Shown here: one piece after another, positions 33,087-41,349 of the stretch
How the letters are laid out: each line of letters begins with the position of its first letter
Position numbering within the stretch: position 1 is the stretch's first letter
From: Spirochaetota bacterium
GTDB lineage: Bacteria > Spirochaetota > Spirochaetia > Treponematales > Treponemataceae
Direction of reading: 5' to 3'
NCBI GenBank assembly: GCA_023393015.1
Contig: JAEWMY010000033.1
Location: 1 to 64,000 of the forward strand
DNA length: 64,000 bases
The notes under the pieces: generated by a model
Database searches by the model: none
What the model was told of the DNA's origin: nothing
The model's input: only the letters and a program-made list of their open reading frames with translations
Program-made: the position numbers and the translations under genes

Positions 33087-33977
33087 TTACCTGTCGGCGC
33101 TTTCCGGAACCGCCGCCCGATCGGTCAACGCGCGGGCGCGCTCGACGACCGCCTCGCGTCCGCCCGCGAGGAGCGCCGTGATAATCGGGCGTGCCACCAG
33201 TACCTCGTCGGCACCCAGGGCGCCCGCGGCGCGCGCGTCGGCCGCGGAACGAATCCCGCCGTCCACCCACACCTCGCCCGAATACTTCCGCAATTCGGCC
33301 CCGTATCTCGCCAGAAACGCCGCGGTGCTTCCGCGCTCCGTCTCGACGCGCCCGCCGTGGTTCGAAACGACGACGATATCCGGCCGGACGTCCCGGACGA
33401 GCTCCAGCTCGCGCTCTCGGAAAATCCCCTTTATGGCGAAGGGCGCCTTCGAGGCCCGCTTGAGTTCCAGAAGGTTGGCGCCCGTTTTTTCCTCGAGGTT
33501 CACGAGGTTACGCATCGTCAGGATACCCCAGGAGTCGATGTCGACGCCGAGAATCTCCGCGACGGGACGGGCCCATTCCATGCGCTCGAGGATACGGGCG
33601 TTATCGTACGGTTTGACGAAGACGGCGCCCTTGGCCGAGGCGGCGCGGAGGGCGGCTATGCCGAATTTCAACTTCTCGTCGGGATACCCGTCGCCGATCG
33701 AAAGACGGAGACCGCCGGCGATCGAGGCGGCGACAAGCTCGCCGTAAAAGCTTTCCTCGTCCTCCCAGCCCACGTTCTGCGTGGCGCCGGTGATCGGGGC
33801 GAGCCGCATGGCGGGTAAAGGACGTCCCGCGGACGAGGCGTGAAAGGCGGCCCAGGCCGCGCAGTTATCTATGAAATTGGCGTTGTCGTAGGCCCCGCCC
33901 ATTCCCGGCAGTTCACCGACGCACCCGTGTCCGTCGCATATATCGCAAAAATGGCACTTTGCCCCTGCATGTTTCAT
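33087..33977 (-). CDS. FMN-dependent alpha-hydroxy-acid oxidase-like protein with an N-terminal Cys cluster
   Basis: A 296-residue TIM-barrel protein related to lactate/glycolate oxidases. FMN-binding parts are visible: SNHGGR with the catalytic His, EVWVDGGIRSAADARAAGALGADEVLVARP and the lysine in PFAIKG. The N-terminus carries CHFCDICDGHGC, a Cys motif followed by GELPGMGG, which could bind metal or an Fe-S cluster and is absent from classical oxidases. Substrate unknown. ATG 33977 is preferred to one 28 codons upstream because GAGGA and a TATAGT box lie just before it. It diverges from pdxR. Confidence 0.8.
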   Translation of the reverse strand: MKHAGAKCHFCDICDGHGCVGELPGMGGAYDNANFIDNCAAWAAFHASSAGRPLPAMRLAPITGATQNVGWEDEESFYGELVAASIAGGLRLSIGDGYPDEKLKFGIAALRAASAKGAVFVKPYDNARILERMEWARPVAEILGVDIDSWGILTMRNLVNLEEKTGANLLELKRASKAPFAIKGIFRERELELVRDVRPDIVVVSNHGGRVETERGSTAAFLARYGAELRKYSGEVWVDGGIRSAADARAAGALGADEVLVARPIITALLAGGREAVVERARALTDRAAVPESADR

Positions 33978-33987
33978 ACGTGTCCTC

Positions 33988-34016
33988 ACTATATGGTACT
34001 TTTCGGCTCGTCGCAA
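33988..34016 (-). promoter_or_regulatory. Promoter of the hydroxyacid oxidase-like gene
   Basis: On the minus strand TTGCGA (34016-34011), 17 nt, TATAGT (33993-33988), 10 nt before the ATG. Confidence 0.6.
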
Positions 34017-34048
34017 CAGAATGTTAACCCCATATGCAAGTCGAATAC

Positions 34049-34085
34049 TTGACTCAATCAATTCAATGGTTTAATACGGTATTAA
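34049..34085 (+). promoter_or_regulatory. pdxR promoter with a 15-bp palindrome over the -10
   Basis: TTGACT (34049-34054), 17 nt, TAATAC (34072-34077), 9 nt before ATG 34087. TTAATAC-G-GTATTAA (34071-34085) is a perfect palindrome covering the -10 and the start point, placed as an autoregulatory operator for the GntR-type PdxR would be. Confidence 0.65.
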
Positions 34086-34086
34086 T

Positions 34087-35646
34087 ATGGTGCCGGACAA
34101 AACGAGCGAGATACCGCTATTCATACAGATACGCGACGAACTTCGCGCCGGCATTCGGTCGGGGACGATGAAGGCGGGAGCGCGCATACCGACAGTCACG
34201 GCGCTCGCGCGCGAACGCGGCGTCACGGCGGCCACCATCAGGCGGGCCATGCAGGATCTCGTCGCCGAGGGACTCGTCACGACGCATGTCGGACGGGGGA
34301 CCTTCGTCAGCGACGCCCGGCCGTCCGCGCCACCCGGAGCCGCCGCATCGAAGCCGCGAGCGGACCGGAGCGGGGTCGGCCAGTCGGTCGCGCGAAGCCT
34401 CGCCGGAATGATGAGTCTCGCGCAAAAAAAAGGCGTTATCGCCTTTACCCGGGGAATCGGAGACCCGCTCACGGTCGAAAAGGGTATCCTCAAGCGACTC
34501 GCCGCGGACGCCCTCTCCTCGGGCGAGGAAATGTTTTGGGATTACGGCGACAGTCGCGGTCTTCCGGCCCTTCGCGAGGCGATAGCCCGGCTCTACCGGG
34601 CGCGGGGAATCGACGTCGCGAGCGGTTCCGTGCTCGTCACGAGCGGATCGCAACAGGCGATATCCCTCCTCGCCCAGCAGGCCGCCGAAACGGGCGCTCC
34701 CGTCATCTGCGAAACGCCCTGTTACGCGGGAGTCACGAACGCCCTCGCGGCATTCGGAATCTCCTTCGGGACCGTGCCGCGCGACGGGGAAGGCCCGGTC
34801 GTATCGCTCCTTCCCGAGGGGAAGGACGCCGAGGGCGCCCTCCTCTACCTCTGCCCGATACTCCACAACCCGACCGGTACCGACATCTCGCACGCGCGTC
34901 TCGCGGAGGTTTCAGCCTGGGCGGCGCGGAACCGCGCGACGGTCGTGTCCGACGAGGTATACCGCGACCTCCACTTCGGCGAAGCCCCCTCGCGCGCCGG
35001 AGACAGCGCGCGACAGGAAACCGACGAGCGACCGGATGCCGGCGCGCGGGCCGCGTACGAGATTCCGTCGTTCATGAAGTCCAAGGCCGGGCATGACACC
35101 GTCGCGCTCGGATCGCTTTCAAAGTCGTTTATCAGCGGCCTTCGCGTCGGCTGGATCGTCGCTCCCGAAAGCCGGATCGCCTCGCTCACCGCCATCAAGA
35201 AGGCGATGGATCTCGGGTGCCCTCCGCTCATGCAGGGAATCGCGCGCGCCTTCCTCGAGTCGCCCGACGGATACGGCGCGCACCGCGAGCGGGTTCTCGG
35301 CCATTATCGCTCGCTCCGCGACGTGACCGTCGACGCCCTCGCGCGGCACATGCCCGCGGGAGTAACCTGGACGACGCCCCAGGGCGGCTTCCAGCTCCAG
35401 ATCGCCCTGCCCGCCGGATTCTCGAGCGTGGAACTCTTTCCGCGAGCCGTCGAGCGCGGGGTCGCCTTCCTGCCGGGACCCTTGCAGGAGATCGACGGAC
35501 GGGGGTCGGGCGACATCCGACTGTGCTACGGATCCCTGACGCCGGAGGAAATCAGGGAGGGAGTAAAACGTCTCGCCAAGGCGACGGACGACTATCTTTC
35601 ACGCGGACCGGGAAACGCGAGCGTCGCGGGTCTCGGGGATTTTTGA
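34087..35646 (+). CDS. pdxR: MocR/PdxR-type transcriptional regulator (GntR + aminotransferase)
   Basis: A 519-residue chimera: a GntR winged helix at residues 1-75 (PLFIQIRDELRAGIRSGTMK, RERGVTAATIRRAMQDL) and a class-I aminotransferase fold from about 100 to 500, with the PLP lysine K346 in LGSLSK and the aspartate motif VVSDEVYRDL. Such proteins sense pyridoxal phosphate and control its synthesis. The position directly before pdxS-pdxT, on the same strand and 22 nt away, supports PdxR. A linker rich in Pro/Ala lies at 78-95. A palindrome over its promoter suggests autoregulation. Confidence 0.9.
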   Translation: MVPDKTSEIPLFIQIRDELRAGIRSGTMKAGARIPTVTALARERGVTAATIRRAMQDLVAEGLVTTHVGRGTFVSDARPSAPPGAAASKPRADRSGVGQSVARSLAGMMSLAQKKGVIAFTRGIGDPLTVEKGILKRLAADALSSGEEMFWDYGDSRGLPALREAIARLYRARGIDVASGSVLVTSGSQQAISLLAQQAAETGAPVICETPCYAGVTNALAAFGISFGTVPRDGEGPVVSLLPEGKDAEGALLYLCPILHNPTGTDISHARLAEVSAWAARNRATVVSDEVYRDLHFGEAPSRAGDSARQETDERPDAGARAAYEIPSFMKSKAGHDTVALGSLSKSFISGLRVGWIVAPESRIASLTAIKKAMDLGCPPLMQGIARAFLESPDGYGAHRERVLGHYRSLRDVTVDALARHMPAGVTWTTPQGGFQLQIALPAGFSSVELFPRAVERGVAFLPGPLQEIDGRGSGDIRLCYGSLTPEEIREGVKRLAKATDDYLSRGPGNASVAGLGDF

Positions 35647-35668
35647 TTAAACCGAAAGGAGTTTATAC

Positions 35669-36553
35669 ATGGAAAAGAACGAACGGTTTGCCGTAAAGGT
35701 CGGCCTCGCCGAGATGCTCAAGGGCGGGGTCATCATGGACGTCACGAACGCCGAGCAGGCGAAGATCGCCGAACAGGCGGGCGCGGCGGCGGTCATGGCG
35801 CTCGAGCGCATTCCCTCGGACATCCGCCGGGACGGCGGGGTCTCGCGCATGAGCGACCCCAAGATGATCCGCGAGATACAGGAAGCGGTTTCCATCCCCG
35901 TGATGGCGAAATGCCGCATCGGCCACTTCGTCGAGGCGCAGATACTCGAGGAGATGAAGATAGACTTCATCGACGAAAGCGAGGTGCTCACCCCCGCCGA
36001 CGAGGAATTCCATATCGCCAAGCACCCGTTCAAGGTGCCCTTCGTGTGCGGCTGCCGCAACCTCGGGGAAGCGCTCCGTCGCATCGGCGAGGGCGCGGCG
36101 ATGATCCGAACGAAGGGCGAGGCCGGTACCGGCAACGTCGTCGAGGCCGTGCGCCACATGCGGCAGGTCATGGCCGATATCAGGCGTATCGCCTCGATGG
36201 ACGAGGCCGAGCTCATGACGGCCGCCAAGGAATTCCAGGCGCCCTACGAACTGATCCTGGAGACGCGCAGGCTCGGAAAGCTTCCCGTGCCGAACTTCGC
36301 GGCGGGCGGCGTCGCCACCCCGGCGGACGCGGCGCTCATGATGCACCTCGGCGCCGAGACGGTCTTCGTCGGTTCGGGAATCTTCAAGTCGAAGGACCCG
36401 GAGGTCCGCGCCAAGGCGATCGTCAGGGCCGTGACCCATTACCGCGACCCGGCCGTGCTCCTCGAGGTATCCACCGGCCTCGGCCAGGCGATGGACGGCA
36501 TCGACATCAGGACCCTCGACGAAAGCCAGAAGATGGCGGGACGCGGATGGTAG
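35669..36553 (+). CDS. pdxS: Pyridoxal 5'-phosphate synthase subunit PdxS
   Basis: A 294-residue (beta/alpha)8 barrel, highly conserved. D24 and the two lysines that carry the sugar phosphate, K81 in VMAKCRIGH and the later lysine in [11 protein letters not shown], are present. It makes PLP from ribose 5-phosphate, glyceraldehyde 3-phosphate and ammonia supplied by PdxT; twelve copies form the core of the complex. AAAGGAG lies 8 nt before the ATG, and the stop codon overlaps the pdxT start by 7 nt. Confidence 0.98.
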   Translation: MEKNERFAVKVGLAEMLKGGVIMDVTNAEQAKIAEQAGAAAVMALERIPSDIRRDGGVSRMSDPKMIREIQEAVSIPVMAKCRIGHFVEAQILEEMKIDFIDESEVLTPADEEFHIAKHPFKVPFVCGCRNLGEALRRIGEGAAMIRTKGEAGTGNVVEAVRHMRQVMADIRRIASMDEAELMTAAKEFQAPYELILETRRLGKLPVPNFAAGGVATPADAALMMHLGAETVFVGSGIFKSKDPEVRAKAIVRAVTHYRDPAVLLEVSTGLGQAMDGIDIRTLDESQKMAGRGW

Positions 36554-37149
36554 GGATTCTGGCCCTGCAGGGGGGCTTCGCGAGCCACGCGGCGGTCTTC
36601 GCCGCGCTCGGCGAATCCACGCGCGAGGTCAGGCGCGCGGGCGACCTCGACGGCTGCGACCGTCTCGTGATCCCCGGCGGGGAGTCGACCGTGCTCACGA
36701 AGCTCCTCGCCGCGGGCGACGGTCCGGCCCTTCGCGGGGCGCTCTCGGCGTTCGCGCGCGGGAAGCCCGTCATGGGAACCTGCGCCGGGCTCATCATGCT
36801 CGCGCTTCCCTCGGATGACGCGCGCGTCGAGCCCTTCGGAGCGCTTCCCGTGCGGGTCGACCGCAACGCCTGGGGCAGACAGACCGAATCCTTCAGGGGG
36901 CAGGTACGCATGGAGCTCGGCGACGCTCGGGACGACGGGGGAGGGATTCCCGACGGCGAGCCCTACCTCGCGACGTTCATCCGCGCGCCCAGGATCTCGG
37001 ACGTCGGCGAGGGCGCGCGCGTCCTCGCACGCCTCGATTCGGGAGAGCCGGTCATGGTCCGTTCGCGGAACGTCCTCGGGCTAACCTTCCATCCCGAGCT
37101 CACGCCAGACGACACGCGGATACACCGGTATTTTCTTTCGATGAACTGA
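36547..37149 (+). CDS. pdxT: Pyridoxal 5'-phosphate synthase glutaminase subunit PdxT
   Basis: A 200-residue class-I glutamine amidotransferase. The triad is complete: C79 in MGTCAGL, H182 and E184 in TFHPEL, and the oxyanion loop VIPGGEST is intact. It supplies ammonia to PdxS. The ATG at 36547 lies inside the last codons of pdxS. The end of the operon is marked by a strong terminator 46 nt downstream. Its intact triad contrasts with the lost one in carA of this window. Confidence 0.97.
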   Translation: MVGILALQGGFASHAAVFAALGESTREVRRAGDLDGCDRLVIPGGESTVLTKLLAAGDGPALRGALSAFARGKPVMGTCAGLIMLALPSDDARVEPFGALPVRVDRNAWGRQTESFRGQVRMELGDARDDGGGIPDGEPYLATFIRAPRISDVGEGARVLARLDSGEPVMVRSRNVLGLTFHPELTPDDTRIHRYFLSMN

Positions 37150-37195
37150 GCGCCCGTAACCGTGAACCCTCGGAACGGACGATGCCGGGCGGCAC

Positions 37196-37228
37196 AAAAA
37201 AAGGCGGGGATCGCTCCCCGCCTTTTTT
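37196..37228. terminator. Bidirectional Rho-independent terminator
   Basis: A7, then GGCGGGGA, a 4-nt loop, TCCCCGCC and T6. The stem is perfect and has A/T runs on both sides, so it can end transcription of pdxRST from the left and of the membrane-protein gene from the right. Confidence 0.92.
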
Positions 37229-37243
37229 CGATCGTTCGCGCGA

Positions 37244-37834
37244 TCAAGCCGCTCCGCAGAGCTCCTTGTAGCAGTACGCCTGCATGCCGATGGCCACGAA
37301 GATCGTGGCGACCGAGACGGCGAGGACGAGAAGCCCGCCGATGACGGGTATAAAATTGAATATCGCGCTCAGGATACAGACGGCGACGACCAGCACGAGA
37401 TAGGCGAGGAACATCGTCCCCTTGTTTCCGTACGTGACCTCGTTGCTCGTGGTAATCGCGTCGGTGGGGTTTTTGCCCTTGTCGACGGCGAGGAGGGTGG
37501 CGAAGCACCAGGCGATCGAGATGACGAGGCCCGGGATGATGAAGAGGGCGTAGCCGAAACCGACGCCGACCATCACGAGGCCGCCGGTCAGGAAGAACTC
37601 TCCCATGTACTTGCGGTACTTGGGATCGAAGATCTCGGTCATGGAGATCGTCTCCCCGCGGGAAACCTTCGACACGATTCCGATGGCGAGGCCGATCGTC
37701 GTCCCTATGTTGATATAGGGAATCCAGATCGTGAGTACCCACAGAAGGGCGTTTACCAGGATGGGAACGAGATTCTTCATCCCGAGCTCGATCCCGTTCT
37801 TGATGATAGCGACGACTTCCAGTTTCTTTTCCAT
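37244..37834 (-). CDS. Small polytopic membrane protein (DUF4013/DUF975-like)
   Basis: A 196-residue protein with four or five hydrophobic segments (about 21-43, 75-105, 140-165 and 168-190) and short charged loops. The pattern IIPGLVISIAWCFATLLAVDKGKNP with a downstream small domain is common in uncharacterised bacterial membrane proteins of the DUF4013/DUF975 type. GGAGGAG precedes the ATG. It appears monocistronic and ends at the shared terminator. No function can be given. Confidence 0.72.
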   Translation of the reverse strand: MEKKLEVVAIIKNGIELGMKNLVPILVNALLWVLTIWIPYINIGTTIGLAIGIVSKVSRGETISMTEIFDPKYRKYMGEFFLTGGLVMVGVGFGYALFIIPGLVISIAWCFATLLAVDKGKNPTDAITTSNEVTYGNKGTMFLAYLVLVVAVCILSAIFNFIPVIGGLLVLAVSVATIFVAIGMQAYCYKELCGAA

Positions 37835-37987
37835 TAGCGTCTCCTCCGTTTTTTCGTGCCGACCGGCACCGTATTCCTCAAGCTTACTACGGTTCTCCCG
37901 AAATCTCCAATGATTTCGGCGTTCCGCCGCGAGTCTGGCCAACGGAGACACGTCGGTCCCGCGGAAACACGGTCAGGCTTGAGGGGT

Positions 37988-38917
37988 CTACAGCAAGGTC
38001 CACTTCAGGATCACGGCAATCCGGTAGAACTCGAGGCGCCGGGGGTCGTCGGAATCGATCTCGCGAAGCTGGTAGAACTCGTACTCGCCGGTCGTCCCCA
38101 GGAAATTCCGCTTCGTGCGGGCTTGCACGAGGGCGTTCACGCTGACCGTCTCGGAAAAGTCGTACTGGGCCATGAGTCCTATCGTGAATCGGGAGATGTC
38201 GTCTCCCCAGGTTTCCCTTCCGGGGGTGTCGTACAGGTTGAGCTCCTGCTCGAAGAGGAAGCCGACCATGCTGAATTTCGTCGGCATGCGATAGCCGAGG
38301 AAGTAGTTCGCGTAGTAGTTCCAGCCGTTCCGCTCCTCGCCGACGTCGTTCTCGAACTGCCAGGACTCCTCGTCGCTCGCGGCGGAAAAGGCGCGGTACC
38401 AGAGCGAATGATAGCTCCTGAAAACGACGTGGTTCCAGTCGCCGGGACGAATCGCCGCGAAATCGAACTGGACGACGGCGCCGCCCTTACAGGACCAGAC
38501 GATACCGGGAAAGGAATCCCCGACGAACTCGGCAGTGCCGTCGAGGTTGCCGCCACCGTCGCGGCCGGGCTCGTTGACGGAAAGCCCGTCGGCGAGGGGA
38601 ATATTCCAGCCGGTAGCGACCATCCCGCCCGCGACGAGCTGGAAGAAGGCGATCGGGGTGAACACCGCCTCGGCGGCGCCGGTGACGGAAACGGGCGTCA
38701 CCGCGCAACTCGCCGTGAGCGCGAGGCCGTTATCCTTCGTCAGGGGGCCTTCCCCCGCGAGCGCCGGAAAATTCAGGGTTCCGGAGAGTTTCACTTGGGC
38801 TTCCATGCGGCTCGAGGCCGTAAACGAAAGCGAGAGGGACCGCGCAGAATCCTCGGCCGCGACGGCGATACAGCATATACAGGCGAATGACAACAAGATG
38901 CTCAGGCGTTTGTTCAT
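37988..38917 (-). CDS. Outer-membrane beta-barrel protein
   Basis: A 309-residue exported protein with a signal peptide (MNKRLSILLSFACICCIAVAAE). The mature part has alternating aromatic beta strands (WNHVVFRSYHSLWYRAF, GWNYYANYFLGYRMPTKFSMVGFLFEQELNLY, FTIGLMAQYDFSETVSVNALVQA) and ends in a strand with a C-terminal hydrophobic residue, as in outer-membrane barrels. The family is not recognised; it resembles spirochaete surface barrels in style. It is the last gene of a TetR-DUF2271-barrel operon, 4 nt after the preceding stop. Confidence 0.72.
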   Translation of the reverse strand: MNKRLSILLSFACICCIAVAAEDSARSLSLSFTASSRMEAQVKLSGTLNFPALAGEGPLTKDNGLALTASCAVTPVSVTGAAEAVFTPIAFFQLVAGGMVATGWNIPLADGLSVNEPGRDGGGNLDGTAEFVGDSFPGIVWSCKGGAVVQFDFAAIRPGDWNHVVFRSYHSLWYRAFSAASDEESWQFENDVGEERNGWNYYANYFLGYRMPTKFSMVGFLFEQELNLYDTPGRETWGDDISRFTIGLMAQYDFSETVSVNALVQARTKRNFLGTTGEYEFYQLREIDSDDPRRLEFYRIAVILKWTLL

Positions 38918-38921
38918 GGCG

Positions 38922-39680
38922 TTACTCCGCGGCAAGGATAACACGGATGGACCCGATAATCGAGAGCGCGCTCGTCATCCCCTCGAAACCGGCGGTCATC
39001 CCGCCCGAGGAGCCGTCAACGGAGCCCGTGCCGACGGGAACGAGATCCACGCTCGCGTCGGTCCCGGCGACGAATCTTCCCTCGTAGACGAGCGAAGGTT
39101 GCCCGTTCACGCCGGAATAACGCGCATCTCCCGGCTTGGCCTTCTTGGGCCAGGCGTCGTTGTAGTCGAAGCTGTGGTTGACCTCGCAGCGCACGACATA
39201 CGGCGCGCCGGGTTTCAGCACGATACCGGAGCGGCTCCCCTCGACGCCTTCCATCGGGGTCGCGGAGCTAACCGCGTCGACGCCGTCAGCCGCGCCGGAC
39301 GTACCGGCCGCGCCGCCGTTCCCGCGCGCGCGGGCGGCGCTCCAGACGGGCAGGGATTCGGGTCGCCCTTCTTCGGGGGCGGCGCGCCACTCGTTTTCGG
39401 CCGTCCGCGCGGTCGCTGTCAGCGTGGCGACGTACTCGCCGTCCTCAGTCTCGATCCAGACGGCACATTGCGGGCCCTTCTTCACCGAGACAAAGGCGAC
39501 CTTCATCCGTGTCGTCCAGTTCTCGCCGGGGACGACGACGACGCGGGCCGTAAGCCGCGACTCGTCCGACCCCGTCTCAACCGGAGGCGCCGCTTCCGCG
39601 AGGGCCGTATCGGTCGCCGTCGCCGTCATCAAAACCGCCAGGAGCGCGACCGCCGCCGCGCGCGCGCAGGTTGTATTCAT
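38922..39680 (-). CDS. Secreted DUF2271-like protein
   Basis: A 252-residue protein with a signal peptide (cleavage after about residue 29, TALAEA). The mature part contains CAVWIETEDGEYVATLT, RPESLPVWSAAR and DAVSSATPMEG, segments typical of DUF2271 periplasmic proteins, which often accompany FMN-binding or metal-related envelope systems. A low-complexity insert (GNGGAAGTSGAADG) lies in the middle. The ATG overlaps the TetR stop codon, so it is translated together with the regulator. Confidence 0.7.
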   Translation of the reverse strand: MNTTCARAAAVALLAVLMTATATDTALAEAAPPVETGSDESRLTARVVVVPGENWTTRMKVAFVSVKKGPQCAVWIETEDGEYVATLTATARTAENEWRAAPEEGRPESLPVWSAARARGNGGAAGTSGAADGVDAVSSATPMEGVEGSRSGIVLKPGAPYVVRCEVNHSFDYNDAWPKKAKPGDARYSGVNGQPSLVYEGRFVAGTDASVDLVPVGTGSVDGSSGGMTAGFEGMTSALSIIGSIRVILAAE

Positions 39681-40318
39681 TCGTTACCATCCTTATCAAG
39701 AAAAATGCTTCCGAGGCACATGTCTATCATGGCGTCGGTAAACTTCGTTCCCCTACCCCAATACTCGGGATAGCTCCGCTTTCTCAGCTGGGCCTCGATC
39801 GCCCCCCACAGCGCGGCGATGGCGAGCGATACCGCGAGACGCGGATCGCGCGATCGAGCCTCGCCCGCCGCCCGGGCCTCGCCGACGAGCTCGCTCGCCA
39901 GGTTCACGCTCCGGTAATACCGCTCCATCGTCTCCCGTTCGCAGTTCAAGTCCGGATCAAACCCTTCCATGACAAGGGACGCGAGGCGGGGATTCTCCAG
40001 ACACCAGTCGCGAAAGGCCGCGAGACCCGCGCGAAGGAGCTCCCTCGCGGGCGTTGTCCCCGTTCCCCCCGTCGGAACCGCGGCGCGTCTGGCCGATACG
40101 CCTTCGGCCACGCGCCGGTCCATCTCGTCGAGGCAATCGAGTTTGATCGCGTTGAACAGGGCCTCTTTGCTTTCGAAATACCGGTAGACCGTCGCCGCCG
40201 TCACACCGCACGCCAGGGCGATGTCACGCATCCCTATCTCCCCCGGGTCCCGCGAAAGGAGAAGCGTGAGGGTCCGTTCGCGAATGGCGACTTCAAGTTC
40301 CGGATTGGGAAGTCTCAT
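39677..40318 (-). CDS. TetR-family transcriptional regulator
   Basis: A 213-residue regulator. The N-terminal helix-turn-helix (IGMRDIALACGVTAATVYRYFESKEALFNAI, residues ~28-58) is typical TetR; the ligand-binding C-terminal domain is helical and specific to this protein. ATG 40318 has GGAGG 6 nt upstream. It is the first gene of an operon with a secreted DUF2271-like protein and an outer-membrane barrel and probably represses it: a 9-bp inverted repeat lies over its own -10. Confidence 0.88.
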   Translation of the reverse strand: MRLPNPELEVAIRERTLTLLLSRDPGEIGMRDIALACGVTAATVYRYFESKEALFNAIKLDCLDEMDRRVAEGVSARRAAVPTGGTGTTPARELLRAGLAAFRDWCLENPRLASLVMEGFDPDLNCERETMERYYRSVNLASELVGEARAAGEARSRDPRLAVSLAIAALWGAIEAQLRKRSYPEYWGRGTKFTDAMIDMCLGSIFLDKDGNE

Positions 40319-40335
40319 CAGGCGCCTCCGTTCAA

Positions 40336-40383
40336 AATAACAATAACGTCGTTTAGTTAACATTGTTATTGTAACACCGTCAA
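40336..40383 (-). promoter_or_regulatory. Promoter and operator of the TetR operon
   Basis: On the minus strand TTGACG (40383-40378), 17 nt, TTAACT (40360-40355). AATAACAAT (40336-40344) and ATTGTTATT (40362-40370) form a perfect 9-bp inverted repeat with a 17-bp centre spanning the -10, suited to a TetR dimer. Confidence 0.7.
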
Positions 40384-40435
40384 GGGAGCTTTTTGTCACC
40401 GACGGCGTCAAATTCCTCGTCCGGGCGAAACGTGG

Positions 40436-40441
40436 TATAGT
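40436..40441 (+). promoter_or_regulatory. Extended -10 promoter of the AraC-type regulator
   Basis: TGG-TATAGT, 23 nt before the GTG at 40465. A GGGGGTGG ribosome site lies between, so this transcript has a short leader. Confidence 0.5.
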
Positions 40442-40464
40442 TTGCCCACACGGGGGTGGTTTCG

Positions 40465-41349
40465 GTGGACTGGCAAGAACGAATGCGCGCGGGCATCGAC
40501 TGGATCGAATCGCGTCTCACGGGCGGGTTCGACATAGAGGAGGCGGCACGGGCGGCCAACACCTCGCCCTTTCACTTTATGCGGATGTTCGACGTGATAG
40601 GGGGCGTCTCGCCCGCGGAATACGCGCGGAGGCGACGCCTCTCCCGGGCGGCGATAGACATCGCCACGACCGACGAGAGGATAATCGACGTCGCGCTTCG
40701 CTACGGGTACGAGTCGCCCGACTCCTTCGCGCGCGCCTTCAAACGGGAATTCGGCTGTCTTCCGAGCGACGCGAGAAAACCCGGCACGGCACTCCACAGC
40801 TATCAACCACTGACTTTCACGGTAGCGCTCACGGGCGCGACTCCGATGGAATTCAAGATCGAGCGAATGCCCGCTCGCGCGCTCGCCGGAATTCAAACGA
40901 GTATCTCGACCGAAAACGGGGATAACTTCCGCGCGGTGCCCCTGTGCTGGAAAGTCGCCGAAGAAAACGGATCGCTCTCGGCGCTTTGTTCCCTCGTGAA
41001 ACCGGGAGGGCTCGGCCTTCTCGGCGTTTGTCACGATTTCGACATGGCGCGGGGGGATTTCACCTACTCGATCGCGATCGAGCGGCCGGACGGCACTCCT
41101 CCGGGCGGACTCGTCGCGCCCGGGGCGCGGCTCGTCGACTTCGAAGTACCGGCCGCCACCTGGGCCCGGATCACCTCGCGGGGGTCCCTCGTGCCGAACT
41201 TCCAGAACACCATCAAACGCGTGTTTTCCGAATGGTTCCCCGCATCGGGACGGGAGCACGCGGGCACGGCCGAGATCGAATACTACGGTTGCGACGGAGA
41301 GCCCGAATCGGAGGACTATTGGTGCGAATACTGGGTTCCGCTCAAATAA
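40465..41349 (+). CDS. AraC-family regulator with GyrI-like effector domain
   Basis: A 294-residue protein. The AraC DNA-binding domain is at the N-terminus (two helix-turn-helix units in ~1-105, ending ALRYGYESPDSFARAFKREFG), followed by a GyrI-like/SOUL-type effector-binding domain (about 125-294) as in Rob and BmrR, which bind small hydrophobic ligands. GTG 40465 is preceded by GGGGGTGG; a GTG at 40456 is the alternative. Its end overlaps the convergent galTK gene by 8 nt. Its position next to sugar genes may be fortuitous, because Rob-type regulators generally answer to drugs or amphiphiles. Confidence 0.87.
   Translation: MDWQERMRAGIDWIESRLTGGFDIEEAARAANTSPFHFMRMFDVIGGVSPAEYARRRRLSRAAIDIATTDERIIDVALRYGYESPDSFARAFKREFGCLPSDARKPGTALHSYQPLTFTVALTGATPMEFKIERMPARALAGIQTSISTENGDNFRAVPLCWKVAEENGSLSALCSLVKPGGLGLLGVCHDFDMARGDFTYSIAIERPDGTPPGGLVAPGARLVDFEVPAATWARITSRGSLVPNFQNTIKRVFSEWFPASGREHAGTAEIEYYGCDGEPESEDYWCEYWVPLK

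Noticed and set aside
36547..37149. A degenerate amidotransferase in PdxT similar to CarA.
   Set aside because: C79, H182 and E184 are all present; PdxT is intact.
40465..41349. The AraC-type regulator as the arabinose regulator AraC.
   Set aside because: Its DNA-binding domain is N-terminal and the effector domain is GyrI-like, the Rob layout; AraC has an N-terminal cupin. LacI- and ArsR-type genes within the arabinose island are better candidates.
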